From an uncultured Anaerolineales bacterium (GTDB taxonomy: Bacteria > Chloroflexota > Anaerolineae > Anaerolineales > Villigracilaceae): 43,022 nucleotides of DNA. Numbering within the stretch: position 1 is the first letter of the stretch; each line of letters opens with the position of its first letter. Positions 24,948 through 33,716 of the stretch are shown here, one piece after another. The notes beneath the pieces were generated by a model. The model did no database searches and was not told the origin of the DNA. It worked only from the letters and a program-made list of their open reading frames with translations. The DNA lies in contig CASGHD010000153.1 in assembly GCA_949319575.1 (NCBI GenBank), forward strand, positions 1 through 43,022. The letters run 5' to 3'. Position numbers and translations under genes: made by a program.

Positions 24948-24982
24948 AAAAAACGGGGCAGAACCTCACAGCTCTGCCCCGT
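24948..24982 (-). terminator. Terminator after the binding-protein gene
   Basis: ACGGGGCAGA (24953-24962) pairs with TCTGCCCCGT (24973-24982); on the minus strand a run of T (A at 24948-24953) follows. It lies 14 bases after the stop codon and would cut the amount of ATPase and permease mRNA relative to the binding protein. Confidence 0.88.
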
Positions 24983-24996
24983 TCATTAAACTACAT

Positions 24997-26196
24997 TTAC
25001 TCCGGCAATTCAGCGGTGACGCCTTCAGCCCACCACTTCATACAAACATCGATACTGCACGGCAGACCGAATTCGGGGAACGCATCCAGATCAACCTGCT
25101 CAAGGCTCTGACCCGCAGGCAAGACAACGTTGCCCTTGTTGTCGTTAATCGGTCCCTTGAACACATCGAAGCGGGTGAACTCGCCTGCCAGCATCTGCGC
25201 AAGGATATCGCGGACTTCTTGAATCACAGCCGGGTCGAGACTGGCAACACCGGGAGTAAGTTTCTGCCCTTCCATGAACCCGTACAAGCCCAACGCGCCG
25301 GTTTCCGCATCGAAGTAATCGTAGCCGGGCACATAGGTGCCTGCAATCACTCCCTCCGTAATGCGGACATATTCAGTACCCCACAGCCAATAAGGGGCGG
25401 TAAGACAGGCATCCACTTTGCACGAACCGTACCAATCGTAGGTGACGCCATATTTGCCTTTTTCCTGCGCCACATCGGCAACCGCCGGGGTATCCGCGCC
25501 GGTGAACACAACATACGCGCCCGCATCGAACAACGACGCCGCGGCTTCTTTTTCGATCACGGGGTCATGCCAGGTGCTGAGCCAGCGCACATCCAACGTG
25601 CACTCGGGACAGGTCTTCCGCATACCCAGCGCGATCGCGTTCCCCAACCGAATTTCTTCGGGGATCGGGAAGGTCGCCATATAGCCGAGTTTGGTTTCGC
25701 CATCCGCCTTGGCGCGCGCGCCCGCCAGCATACCGGCGAGAAACTTCATATCTTCCATCGCGCCCATCAGGTTGCCAAAGTTTGTGAAATTGGATTTGAT
25801 GCCGGTAAGATGAATGAACATCGAATCCGGGAACTCACCCGCCACGATCTCCATCGGGTCGCCAAAACCAAACGATGTGCCGATGATCAGGTCGAACCCC
25901 TTGCGCGCCAATGCGCGGAACACCTGCTCCGAATCGGCGCCTTCCGGCACGTTCTCGACATACGCCACGTTCGTGTTCGGGACATTCTCCTTCACATACA
26001 ACAAGCCTTCATAGTGCGCCTGCGACCAGCCGCCGTCATCGTGCGGTCCGATCAAGACCATCGCAATATTGAATTTACCATCATCAACAGCCGGGATTTG
26101 AAACCCTCCCACCTCTTCAGCCTTCGGCGTGCAAGCCGAAAGAACCAATGAAAGCGCCATCAACAAACTGAACACCTGCAAAAGTGACTTACGCAT
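24997..26196 (-). CDS. BMP-family substrate-binding lipoprotein
   Basis: 399 residues. A lipoprotein signal (MRKSLLQVFSLLMALSLVLS then AC, lipidated Cys at 22) leads to a BMP/PnrA-type domain that binds the substrate outside the membrane. Family marks include FNIAMVLIGPHDDGGWSQAH near 40-60, the hinge region GFDLIIGTSFGFGDPM, and FLAGMLAGARAKADG. In characterised members (PnrA, BmpA, YufN/NupN) the ligands are purine or other nucleosides; the ligand here is unproven. AGGAG at 26204-26208 fixes the start. The gene heads the importer operon, has its own terminator, and its upstream region holds two palindromes that may be repressor sites. Confidence 0.92.
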   Translation of the reverse strand: MRKSLLQVFSLLMALSLVLSACTPKAEEVGGFQIPAVDDGKFNIAMVLIGPHDDGGWSQAHYEGLLYVKENVPNTNVAYVENVPEGADSEQVFRALARKGFDLIIGTSFGFGDPMEIVAGEFPDSMFIHLTGIKSNFTNFGNLMGAMEDMKFLAGMLAGARAKADGETKLGYMATFPIPEEIRLGNAIALGMRKTCPECTLDVRWLSTWHDPVIEKEAAASLFDAGAYVVFTGADTPAVADVAQEKGKYGVTYDWYGSCKVDACLTAPYWLWGTEYVRITEGVIAGTYVPGYDYFDAETGALGLYGFMEGQKLTPGVASLDPAVIQEVRDILAQMLAGEFTRFDVFKGPINDNKGNVVLPAGQSLEQVDLDAFPEFGLPCSIDVCMKWWAEGVTAELPE

Positions 26197-26286
26197 TTCT
26201 CTACTCCTATTGTGTGATTTTGGTGAAGATACAACTCAAGCAACAAGAAAATAATTCTTTGGCTTTAGCCTCCTTTCAAAATCTAA

Positions 26287-26312
26287 TTGTCTGACAACTT
26301 GTCTATACAAGT
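26287..26312. promoter_or_regulatory. Paired palindromes upstream of the importer operon, candidate operator
   Basis: TTGTCTGACAA (26287-26297) is a perfect 11-base palindrome around one T. It is followed directly by ACTTGTCTATACAAGT (26297-26312), which has a perfect 6-bp stem. Both carry the TTGT...ACAA spacing common for GntR-type repressor sites. They overlap a possible minus-strand -35 (TTGTAT, 26309-26304) whose -10 would be TTAGAT (26286-26281). No regulator gene lies nearby. Confidence 0.5.
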
Positions 26313-26380
26313 ATATTTTATCACAAAAGGTTGAATCACTCCTATTCTAGACAAACCACACGATATACGCAAGTGCTTTT

Positions 26381-28408
26381 TCATGGATTACACGTGAGCA
26401 TCGTCTGTGCTTCGGATAACGCTTCGCTTCGTTTCGGCTCGCCCAACGCGGCGCGTCCCGGACTTGGGGCTGTCTCAGACTCGACGCGTTCCCACAACCG
26501 ACAAAGGGGTGGACTCATCAACTCCGATTCATCGAACGATTGCATGGATAGCTCAACCGCGCGATCCCACTCCCCCGCATGAGCATACCCCTCGATGAAC
26601 ACGAATCTTTCCGACGGGTCGGCGGGACTCAGACCCTCACCGAACGCCGCATCTCCCAACGATACAACCTCATCCCACTGTTTGAATTGACGCGCCAGTT
26701 CAGCCTTTTGGAAGTAATAACACCATCCAAACTCTGGTTCGGGATAATATGGCTTCGGCATTTGCGACGTTGACTCGGATGAGATCAACTCGTAATTTGT
26801 CAAACGTGATGCGAAGCGCATCAAACTTTGTTCAGGAATCAAACGATTAACGCGATCTACTACAGGATCAAGGATTCGCATACAACCGGGCGGCATGAAA
26901 TAAATTGCCAATGCTTGCGACGTGTTTCCATGAAATTGTCCCGCCAGATATTCGGTGAAGATCGGCAGGTCAGGTTCGAGTTTGGGAAGCGCGTCGCTTT
27001 TCAGGCGCGTGGTGGGGTAGAGCAAGACGTAATCAATATCTTCGCCGCGTTTTTCGGGCGCGTACACCCAATTGACAATGGGACTCAAAGAATTATCCGC
27101 GTAATATTCCAGCGCGCCTTCGTTCATAATGATGGCGGTATCGGGTTTTATCCCCGGCGCGCGCCAGGTGAGTTGCCAGAATAACTCTTTTTGCGTTTGC
27201 CAATCCTGCCGGTAATTGTTCGCCAATAAAAATTGCCAGCCAACAGCGAAGCCAACCAGCGCAACGAGTAAAGCAATGCGAACACGTTCCCAGGGGATCA
27301 AATGGATAACGCCAGCAAAAATCAAACTGACTCCGAACATGAACGGAAGCGTGAATCGGCTCGCGGGCCACGCCAGCGACGGGACAAACCCCACCAGCCA
27401 GAAGGGCCAGCCCGAAAGCAGAAGGGCGAAGAGTCCCAAGCCGATCATCCAAAGCGAATCTGTTATGCTTTTTCGAATCGATTTTATTTCTTCGCGTGAA
27501 ATAAACAAGAAGCCTGCGACCAACGCAAGGACCGCCAACGCAACGACGATGGAATATGAATTGAGAATGGACTGCGCCGATGCAATGTTTGGCAACCGCG
27601 TCGTTTGCATCCACGCATCACCGAGGACGAGAGTCAATGTGAAGCGGATGTTTCGCGCGAGGCTGGCTAACGTCTCCAGCGGCGCAGACCTCAGCGAGGC
27701 TCCCAACCCGATTCCGTAAACCTGATTATTGAAGATGAACAGCCGCGAGAGAACTGCCAGAATGAAAACGATCAGATATGGAAGCCAGAGTGTGAGCGTT
27801 TTTGCCGCGCGTTCGCGCAGGGTCATCGTCTCGCCGCGCAAGGCTGCGAGAATGACTCCCACGCGCATGAGTTCCAACACGTAGAAATATTCCATCATCC
27901 ACAAGTTGAGCGCGGAGAAGATCAGCCCGAACGCGGTCAATCGCCAATAGCGAGTCGGTTCTTCCATGGCGCGCAACATGAGCAGGCAGGAAAACAAAAA
28001 GAAAAACAGAACGATGAAGAAATGGCTGTATAAAAATGCCGACCACTGCTGGTTGAATCCGGGATAAACCAAAAAGAGAAGCGCGACGCCCAACGCAAGG
28101 CGTGGCTTGCCCTTCCATAATTTTTCAACGATGGCGAACACGATCACCGCGCCGAGCCAACGCCAAATCAACGCGAAGACTTGCCAGTAGATCGGCTCAT
28201 CGGGAAGGATGCGCGTTGTGATTTGATACAGCAATCCCCATACGGGACGATTGGTTGAGAAATACTTCGTTAACGCCGCGGGACCGAGTTGGTAAGCGAT
28301 CCACGAGATGGGCAGGTCGTCCCAGTAAAAGCCGAGTTGCGGGATGAGCAATCCGTAAGCGAGGAGGGCGACGAAGAGGAGAGTGGCGTGTGGGAGATAG
28401 CGTTTCAT
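26381..28408 (-). CDS. Polytopic GT-C-like membrane protein, paralog 2
   Basis: 675 residues: about eleven or twelve membrane segments (up to about residue 400), then a soluble C-terminal half. The first outer loop carries GFYWDDLPISWIAYQLG; paired acidic residues in this loop are the hallmark of GT-C glycosyltransferases that use lipid-linked sugars. The soluble part has YYFQKAELARQFKQWDEV and FVFIEGYAHAGEWDRAVELS, which look like TPR-type helix pairs. It is clearly homologous along its length to the neighbour at 28501-30522. The extreme C-terminus has about 10-20 extra residues (GRAALGEPKRSEALSEA) encoded by repeat-like DNA. The function is probably cell-surface glycan assembly; this is inference. 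Confidence 0.7.
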   Translation of the reverse strand: MKRYLPHATLLFVALLAYGLLIPQLGFYWDDLPISWIAYQLGPAALTKYFSTNRPVWGLLYQITTRILPDEPIYWQVFALIWRWLGAVIVFAIVEKLWKGKPRLALGVALLFLVYPGFNQQWSAFLYSHFFIVLFFFLFSCLLMLRAMEEPTRYWRLTAFGLIFSALNLWMMEYFYVLELMRVGVILAALRGETMTLRERAAKTLTLWLPYLIVFILAVLSRLFIFNNQVYGIGLGASLRSAPLETLASLARNIRFTLTLVLGDAWMQTTRLPNIASAQSILNSYSIVVALAVLALVAGFLFISREEIKSIRKSITDSLWMIGLGLFALLLSGWPFWLVGFVPSLAWPASRFTLPFMFGVSLIFAGVIHLIPWERVRIALLVALVGFAVGWQFLLANNYRQDWQTQKELFWQLTWRAPGIKPDTAIIMNEGALEYYADNSLSPIVNWVYAPEKRGEDIDYVLLYPTTRLKSDALPKLEPDLPIFTEYLAGQFHGNTSQALAIYFMPPGCMRILDPVVDRVNRLIPEQSLMRFASRLTNYELISSESTSQMPKPYYPEPEFGWCYYFQKAELARQFKQWDEVVSLGDAAFGEGLSPADPSERFVFIEGYAHAGEWDRAVELSMQSFDESELMSPPLCRLWERVESETAPSPGRAALGEPKRSEALSEAQTMLTCNP

Positions 28409-28432
28409 TGATTACCCCTTACCCCACGGAAC

Positions 28433-28481
28433 GCGGACTTTAGTCCGCCGATGCACAGCAAAATCGCAGACTGAAGTCTGC
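28433..28481. repeat. Family I double hairpin between paralogs
   Basis: Two short hairpins: GCGGAC-TTTA-GTCCGC (28433-28448) and GCAGAC-TGAA-GTCTGC (28466-28481). The preceding CGGAACGCGGACTT matches a segment inside lysA (35765-35787). Confidence 0.65.
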
Positions 28482-28500
28482 GGTCCGAAATCATAACCGA

Positions 28501-30522
28501 TCATTTTTCGCACCCTGTCAACTCGAAGATTTCATTCAACGCTTCGGTTCTTTCTTCACTGGGAGTTGTTTCTGCCTCGATACGTTTCCACAATTTACAC
28601 AGCAGCGGGTCAACGTAACTCTTCGAGACTTGCCGCGCTTCGTTGGATAATCGTATCGCATCATCCCAATCGCCCGCGTGAGCATACCCTTCGATGAAGA
28701 CGAACAGCTCAACAGGGTTGTTGAAATGCTCATCGAGTTTGAACGCGGCGTCGGCGAGGCGGTTCACTTCATCCCAATCGCCGAACTGGCGCGCAAGTTC
28801 CGCTTTTTGGAAGTAGTAGCACCATCCATGCGGGGGTTCCGCGCCGTAGAACGCGGGCATCGACGCGGGCGGCTCGCGCAGAATCCGCTGGGGGTTGGAT
28901 AATGTCGCCGCCTGGCGCATCAGGCTGTCGCCGGGGATGAAGCGGTTGTTTTTGTCCAGATCAGAATCCAGCAGGCGAAGACAATATGGCGGGGCATAGT
29001 AAAACGCGAGAGCGTCCGATGTGTTGCCGTGAAATTCGCCCGCGATATAGCTGTAGCGAATGGGCGTGTTCGGCTCGAGAGAGACGAGCGAGCCATTCAA
29101 ACGGTTGCTCGGATAAAAGATGACGTACTGGATATCGTCCGCGCTTGCGTTGGGATCGTAGATCCAATTCAACCCCGCGCTGATGGAGTTATCGGCGTAA
29201 TACACAAGTTGTTCATTCATCAGCGCGAGCGTATCGGGTTGGAGCGCGGGCGCGCGCCAGCGCATTTGCCAGAACAGGTTTTTCTGTGATTGCCAATCCC
29301 GCAAAAACGAATCGCCGATCATCACCTGCCTGCCAGCCGAAAGCGCGACAATGGTCGCGACGAATACGACGCGAAGTTTTATTGGAATCAACTCGAAGAG
29401 ACCCGCGATCAGCAAGCTTGCGCCAAACATGAACGACATGGTAAAACGACTCGCGGGAAACGACAGGCTGATATCGAGAGACGCCAGCCAATACGGACCG
29501 CCGCCGAGAAGCATGGCGATCAGCCCAATTCCAATCGCCCAATACGCGGAGCGTTTTTCTGTTTGCGCGTCGGCGTTCTTGAAAAAGATGAACACCAACG
29601 CGCCGACGACGATCACCACCGCGAGGTACATCAACGTTGTCAGGGGACCGTCGAGCGCGGCGTTTGGAAATATGAAAATCGCGCCGAACGCTTGCGCGGA
29701 TGCGAGCCAAATATCCGCCGCGATATTTTTTATCAAACCGAGGATTGCCTGAAACGGACTCGAGCGCAATTCAGAGAAGAATACATTTTGATACGCCACA
29801 TTCGTAAACACGAACACGCGATACAAAATATTCGCAAGAAAGACGAGTAGATAAGGAAGCCAGTGTAAAAACGCGCGCCACGCCGTTTGAACTATTTTTT
29901 CCTCCCTCCCGCCCTGCCGCAACGCGTAAAAAATGATCGCCGCGCGGGCTAGTTCGAGCGAGTAAAAATATTCGAGCATCCACAAATTGAGCGCGGAGAG
30001 GATCATCGCAAGGCTGGTGAACAGCCAATACCGCGAGGGCGTGTTTATTGCGCGCAACGTCAACAACCACGATGCAAAAAGGAAACAGACCACGATCCAA
30101 AAATGCGCGGTGAGAAAAGAGGCAAACTGTAAATTGAACCCGGGATAAAGTAAAAATAACAGCCCCGCCAGCGCCGCCATCTTTTCGCGGTCGCGCCATA
30201 GTTCGCGGACGAGTTGCCATAACAACACCACGCTCAGCCAGCGCCACAGGATCGAAAAAATTTGCCATGCCGCAGGCGCGGGCGGAAGGAAGGTCGTCGT
30301 CGCCTGGTACAACACCGCCCACACGGGCCGCGCCGTCGAAAAATATTTTGCCATCGCGTCGCGCCCCAACTCGTAGCGGATCCACGTCATCGGCAGGTCG
30401 TCCCAATAAAAGCCGTGGCGCCAAAACAACAAACCGTAGGCAAAAAACGCGACAATCAAAAACAGCCACGGCGCGTAACGCGGCTCGGCGAGCGATTCGA
30501 TTTTGCGAAACGGTACTTTCAT
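28501..30522 (-). CDS. Polytopic GT-C-like membrane protein, paralog 1
   Basis: 673 residues with the same plan as the next gene: a hydrophobic N-terminal half with GFYWDDLPMTWIRYELG in the first outer loop, AKYFSTARPVWAVLYQ just after it, and a soluble half with PPHGWCYYFQKAELARQFGDWDEV and FVFIEGYAHAGDWDDAI. The two genes look like a tandem duplication that then diverged. The GT-C assignment rests on topology and the acidic pair, not on an identified acceptor or donor. Its start overlaps the end of the GNAT gene by four bases (ATGA), so it is probably translated from the same message. Confidence 0.72.
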   Translation of the reverse strand: MKVPFRKIESLAEPRYAPWLFLIVAFFAYGLLFWRHGFYWDDLPMTWIRYELGRDAMAKYFSTARPVWAVLYQATTTFLPPAPAAWQIFSILWRWLSVVLLWQLVRELWRDREKMAALAGLLFLLYPGFNLQFASFLTAHFWIVVCFLFASWLLTLRAINTPSRYWLFTSLAMILSALNLWMLEYFYSLELARAAIIFYALRQGGREEKIVQTAWRAFLHWLPYLLVFLANILYRVFVFTNVAYQNVFFSELRSSPFQAILGLIKNIAADIWLASAQAFGAIFIFPNAALDGPLTTLMYLAVVIVVGALVFIFFKNADAQTEKRSAYWAIGIGLIAMLLGGGPYWLASLDISLSFPASRFTMSFMFGASLLIAGLFELIPIKLRVVFVATIVALSAGRQVMIGDSFLRDWQSQKNLFWQMRWRAPALQPDTLALMNEQLVYYADNSISAGLNWIYDPNASADDIQYVIFYPSNRLNGSLVSLEPNTPIRYSYIAGEFHGNTSDALAFYYAPPYCLRLLDSDLDKNNRFIPGDSLMRQAATLSNPQRILREPPASMPAFYGAEPPHGWCYYFQKAELARQFGDWDEVNRLADAAFKLDEHFNNPVELFVFIEGYAHAGDWDDAIRLSNEARQVSKSYVDPLLCKLWKRIEAETTPSEERTEALNEIFELTGCEK

Positions 30523-31118
30523 GTGAGAATCAATTCCATGCGATGACGATTGAACGCGCCTTCTATCTGCGAACGCATCACGCGAAAACCTGCCCTAGTA
30601 TACAATGCAATTGCGGCGGCGTTCCCAGCCTCCACGCTTAACTCCACAGACGAAAATCTCTTTTCTCGCGCGGCTTCGATGAACGCGCCCAACAAGTCGC
30701 GCCCCAATCCTTTTTTACGCGCGGATTCATCCACGCCGATATACGTCAACTCGATCGCGCCCGGCTCCATCACAACAGACGCCAATCGTGAGGAGAGGAA
30801 TGCCTGCCAAATCGTTTTTGGATTTGTGACTAACGCCCTCAACATTTGAATGATGAACCACCCCCGCGCCTCGCTCATCCGACGGGCGACCTGCCCCGGC
30901 GTTGGCGAGCCTACCGCCCACCCCAGCGGATTCCCCTGCGCGTCCAACGCGCACACCCCAATCACCGACGAATCCGCGCGGGCAAGTTGATAATAGCGTT
31001 CAAGGAACGGCGCGCCAAGATCGGTCAACAATGAATGCAGGGCGCGGTGATGGAGGAAAGCCAGCTTTTTTGTTTGGTCAGCGTTGAGTTGTGTAAGCGC
31101 AATCATGCTGTACTTCAT
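30519..31118 (-). CDS. GNAT-family N-acetyltransferase
   Basis: 199 residues. The acetyl-CoA binding motif A is YIGVDESARKKGLGRDLLGA (K-K-G-L-G as the pyrophosphate loop, about 120-140), followed by VELSVEAGNAAAIALYTRAGF, the motif B region where Asn and Tyr usually contact the cofactor. The acceptor is unknown. Its stop overlaps the start of the first GT-C-like gene, so acetylation may belong to the same surface-glycan pathway (inference). There is no Shine-Dalgarno sequence at the ATG; TATAAC on the minus strand at 31134-31129 would give a leader of only about 4 bases. Confidence 0.88.
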   Translation of the reverse strand: MKYSMIALTQLNADQTKKLAFLHHRALHSLLTDLGAPFLERYYQLARADSSVIGVCALDAQGNPLGWAVGSPTPGQVARRMSEARGWFIIQMLRALVTNPKTIWQAFLSSRLASVVMEPGAIELTYIGVDESARKKGLGRDLLGAFIEAAREKRFSSVELSVEAGNAAAIALYTRAGFRVMRSQIEGAFNRHRMELILT

Positions 31119-31164
31119 TGTTGGATTGTTATAACATAATTAATCGCAAATATCATGCAATGAA

Positions 31165-31199
31165 AAACAGCCGACCCTGTTGAAGTAGGTCGGCTGTTT
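31165..31199 (-). terminator. Hairpin terminator after the cytochrome gene
   Basis: AAACAGCCGACC (31165-31176) pairs perfectly with GGTCGGCTGTTT (31188-31199). Read on the minus strand it is followed by T (A at 31163-31167). It lies 217 bases after the cytochrome stop codon, with palindrome G in between, and separates this unit from the GNAT gene. Confidence 0.75.
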
Positions 31200-31293
31200 G
31201 AAGATATGTCGGAAGTCGTCACAGCCATGGACTATGGGGACGAACGCAGATTTTTTCGATCTGCGCCACTCCGGAAGGATCAGGAGGGATCAT

Positions 31294-31415
31294 TAGACTT
31301 TATCGGCAATAAGCCGAATAAGGCGTTTTGGACGCGGAAAAACGCAGATTTTTTCTTGAATCAGCGTTCGTCAGCGTTTTTCTGCGTCCCCCCTCTTAAT
31401 TTCCGATAGAGTCTA
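31294..31415. repeat. Family G palindromic element, copy 2
   Basis: Terminal inverted repeats of 13 bases with one mismatch: TAGACTTTATCGG (31294-31306) and CCGATAGAGTCTA (31403-31415). The centre is a second palindrome (GGACGCGGAAAAACGC / GCGTTTTTCTGCGTCC, 31331-31389). The right end touches the stop codon of the cytochrome gene (31416-31418). A shorter related piece lies just to the left (ACGCAGATTTTTTCGATCTGCG, near 31243). Confidence 0.8.
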
Positions 31416-31949
31416 TTATTTCCCGTACCCCATGCGCGCGAACAACTTATCCTTGATGAACAACTGGTGATAGAACGCCGCGCCAACATGCAGAAGGATG
31501 AGCAGGAAGAGCGCGGGCGCAATGAAACCATGCATGGCGCGCGCCGCAAAGTCGAAGAAATCGGCGGGCAACGAGCCAGCGCCGCCAAAGACAATTTGCG
31601 GAAGTCCCGCCTGCATGGAAAGTGCCATCCCGCTGATCGCCATGAGAAAGACCAGCAGGTAGAGGGCGTAATGCGCGAACTTGCCGAGACCGTCGAGGAA
31701 GGCGTTGCCGGTGGAAGCGTAGGCGGGATGCGGAGTCTTCCTCCGCGCAACAAAGCGGACGACGATCACGACCAGCATTGTGATTCCCAACATCATGTGA
31801 ATTGCCAGCGGCGCAAGTTTGGACGCATCGTGGTTCGGCAGGCGGCTCATGTTTTTGCCAACGATGAATGCGGCAAAGACGAGGATGGCGGTCAGCCAGT
31901 GAAGCGTGACCATGAGGGGGCTATAACGGGCAGGCGTGGACTGGGGCAT
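31416..31949 (-). CDS. Cytochrome b561-type membrane protein
   Basis: 177 residues with four membrane segments and the His pattern of the prokaryotic b561/cytochrome b family: SPLMVTLHWLTAILVFAAF in helix 1, LAIHMMLGITMLVVI in helix 2, KFAHYALYLLVFLMAISG in helix 3 and LLILLHVGAAFYHQLF in helix 4. The His residues are candidate ligands for two b haems, carrying electrons in or across the membrane. AAGGAG just upstream sets the start at 31949; an extension to 31991 is discounted. It is the last gene of the minus-strand run that begins with the Crp-type regulator, suggesting a redox or respiratory unit. Confidence 0.88.
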   Translation of the reverse strand: MPQSTPARYSPLMVTLHWLTAILVFAAFIVGKNMSRLPNHDASKLAPLAIHMMLGITMLVVIVVRFVARRKTPHPAYASTGNAFLDGLGKFAHYALYLLVFLMAISGMALSMQAGLPQIVFGGAGSLPADFFDFAARAMHGFIAPALFLLILLHVGAAFYHQLFIKDKLFARMGYGK

Positions 31950-32033
31950 GAATTTCTCCTTGTGTGTGTTGCAGAAATTATAAAGCGGCATCGTGAACTG
32001 TTTATGAAGATATGATGAAGCCGACCTTCCACG

Positions 32034-32390
32034 TTACCTTCTGAACCGCAACAGCGCGAAGATGATCATCCACATGATCACGCGGAACGACATCGCGCCG
32101 ATGCTTTGGGCGGCGACCTGTCCACGAAAGAGGGCGAGCAGGAGCGCGAGAATACTCGCGTGCAGGGCAAAAATCACGATGGAGGCGGCGAGGGCGTAGC
32201 GGTTGTTAACCCAGAGCAAATACGCGGGGATGAGAGTCAGCAAGCCGACGGCAAAGTTGTAAACAGGGAGCCACGAAAGAACGTTGTAGCCCGGTTGCCA
32301 GCCGCGTATCACCATTCCGCCCGCGACGATGGACATTGCGCCGACGAGGAAGGCGAGGATGGAGGGGAGTTTGGCGAGGATGGTGTTCAT
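32034..32390 (-). CDS. Small four-TM membrane protein
   Basis: 118 residues with four hydrophobic segments (about 7-28, 42-62, 67-89, 98-114), a final RFRR and no charged core. AAGGAA seven bases before the ATG at 32390 favours this start over 32438. I do not recognise a family; it is similar in size to accessory subunits of membrane oxidoreductases. It lies between the haem-copper-oxidase-like gene (82 bases upstream) and the b561-type gene (84 bases downstream) on the same strand, so it is probably part of the same unit. Confidence 0.7.
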   Translation of the reverse strand: MNTILAKLPSILAFLVGAMSIVAGGMVIRGWQPGYNVLSWLPVYNFAVGLLTLIPAYLLWVNNRYALAASIVIFALHASILALLLALFRGQVAAQSIGAMSFRVIMWMIIFALLRFRR

Positions 32391-32472
32391 GGTGTTTCCT
32401 TGTTGGTTCGACGCTAGTGAGCGTCTCTTACGAGCCATACATGGAGGACGTTCTCTAGCGTCCGTTGTCGTT

Positions 32473-33651
32473 TCAAAAGTTTTCTATTTTCTTGAACCCA
32501 TCGCGGACGATTTCGAACAGCTCTTTGACGGGCGGAATCATCGCCAGCGCGTAGAGGGCGAAGCCGATTCCGTACAACACGCCGCGCATATCCACGAGGA
32601 AGATGCTGACCCAGACGAGGACGCTTCCGAGAACGATGCCCGCCAGGCTAAGCCAACTGCCGCCAAGTTGAGGAGTTTCCTGTTTGAGGAAGAATCGCCG
32701 CGCAATGTAGGGGATGAGGGCAACGCCGAATTGGAGGATCCAGCCATAAATCAGGGGTTGAGGCGCAATCGATTCGACGGGTCCGCCCGCGATGATGTGA
32801 GTCAGAATCAGCGGCGCGACGAGGACGGGGAGCAGAATCCACGCGTAGGATGCGAGCAAGTGCCAGCCGCCTGCCGTCGAGAGATGACCGCTGGCTTTGA
32901 GGGCGCGTCCCGCCAGAACGATCAACAGGATCGTCGCCGAGAGATGCAGGATCAACCCCGTGACCGTTGGAGGAAGCGAGCCGCCGAGCCAAGGTCCGAG
33001 CACGAGACCGAACGCGCCGAGAGTCATGCCCCAGTAGATGTAGGCAACCGCGTTCTTCACGCCGAGAGGGCGACCCGTGATCATTGGGATGAAGTCCACG
33101 AACAGACCTGCGAAGACCAGCGACATGAAGCCCCACGAGTTGGCGTGGATATGCACTTCGAGCGGGACTTTGATGTAAAGCGCTTCGCTCCAATTGAGCC
33201 ACAAACCTGTGCCGACGATGATGCCGACGAATAGATAGAACACGCCCGCGATGTAAAACTTAAGCGAGGCGGGGGCGTTTCCGCCGCGCGCGTTCCAAAG
33301 TTGCATGAACAGAAGCGTCGCGGCGATGAAGATGAGCGTGCCGCCCGCGAAGATCATCGGATGGTTGACGCCCGCAAATCCCGCCACGAGCGCCACGAAG
33401 CCCGCGTTGAGAGTCAACCAGATGTCCCAGCGAAAGGCGGGTTTTGACTTTTTGGCAAGCGACGCGACGAGAACGGGAAGCAAGCCAAAGATGACTTGTG
33501 AAACGATTCCCAGCGTGATGAAGTGCGCGCGCACCCAACGCAACGCGGGGAACGCGCTGGCGAGATTGAGGCTGACGAGCGACGCGTCCGCCGCGACGAA
33601 GATGGCGACGAAGAGGTAAAGCAGGGCGGTGAGGAGATAAGGGATGGGCAT
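32473..33651 (-). CDS. Haem-copper oxidase-like (NnrS/CcoN-type) 12-TM protein
   Basis: 392 residues, about twelve membrane segments. His residues fall in places reminiscent of haem-copper oxidase and NnrS proteins: RAHFITLGIVSQ in helix 2, PLEVHIHANSWGFMSLVFAG near 170 (the H-x-H-x-N-x-W-G pattern) and LILHLSATILLI near 235. It is shorter than CcoN or NorB (about 450-550) and lacks most of their copper-site signature, so it probably binds haem but may not reduce oxygen or NO. AAAGGAAA precedes the ATG. Its neighbours (Crp-type regulator, cupin, b561-type cytochrome) suggest a response to nitric oxide or low oxygen; this is inference. Confidence 0.65.
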   Translation of the reverse strand: MPIPYLLTALLYLFVAIFVAADASLVSLNLASAFPALRWVRAHFITLGIVSQVIFGLLPVLVASLAKKSKPAFRWDIWLTLNAGFVALVAGFAGVNHPMIFAGGTLIFIAATLLFMQLWNARGGNAPASLKFYIAGVFYLFVGIIVGTGLWLNWSEALYIKVPLEVHIHANSWGFMSLVFAGLFVDFIPMITGRPLGVKNAVAYIYWGMTLGAFGLVLGPWLGGSLPPTVTGLILHLSATILLIVLAGRALKASGHLSTAGGWHLLASYAWILLPVLVAPLILTHIIAGGPVESIAPQPLIYGWILQFGVALIPYIARRFFLKQETPQLGGSWLSLAGIVLGSVLVWVSIFLVDMRGVLYGIGFALYALAMIPPVKELFEIVRDGFKKIENF

Positions 33652-33716
33652 GAGAGTTTCCTTTGGTGAAGTTTATAATGCCGCACAGGGCGCGTCTGCT
33701 TATGCGCCAGTTGTCG

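Noticed and set aside
24848-25111. Open frame through the octamer array (87 codons, plus strand)
   Set aside because: The frame exists because the repeat has no stop codon in this phase; it then runs into the antisense of the binding-protein gene. No binding site or family.
26197-26380. Purine riboswitch before the nucleoside-type importer
   Set aside because: Looked for because of the importer's likely ligand. The two conserved loop sequences and P1 are not present; only palindromes of operator type are seen.
32473-33651. Calling the 12-TM protein a cbb3 oxidase subunit I
   Set aside because: It is too short, and the copper-site and proton-channel signatures of CcoN are not clear, so only a haem-copper oxidase-like label is used.
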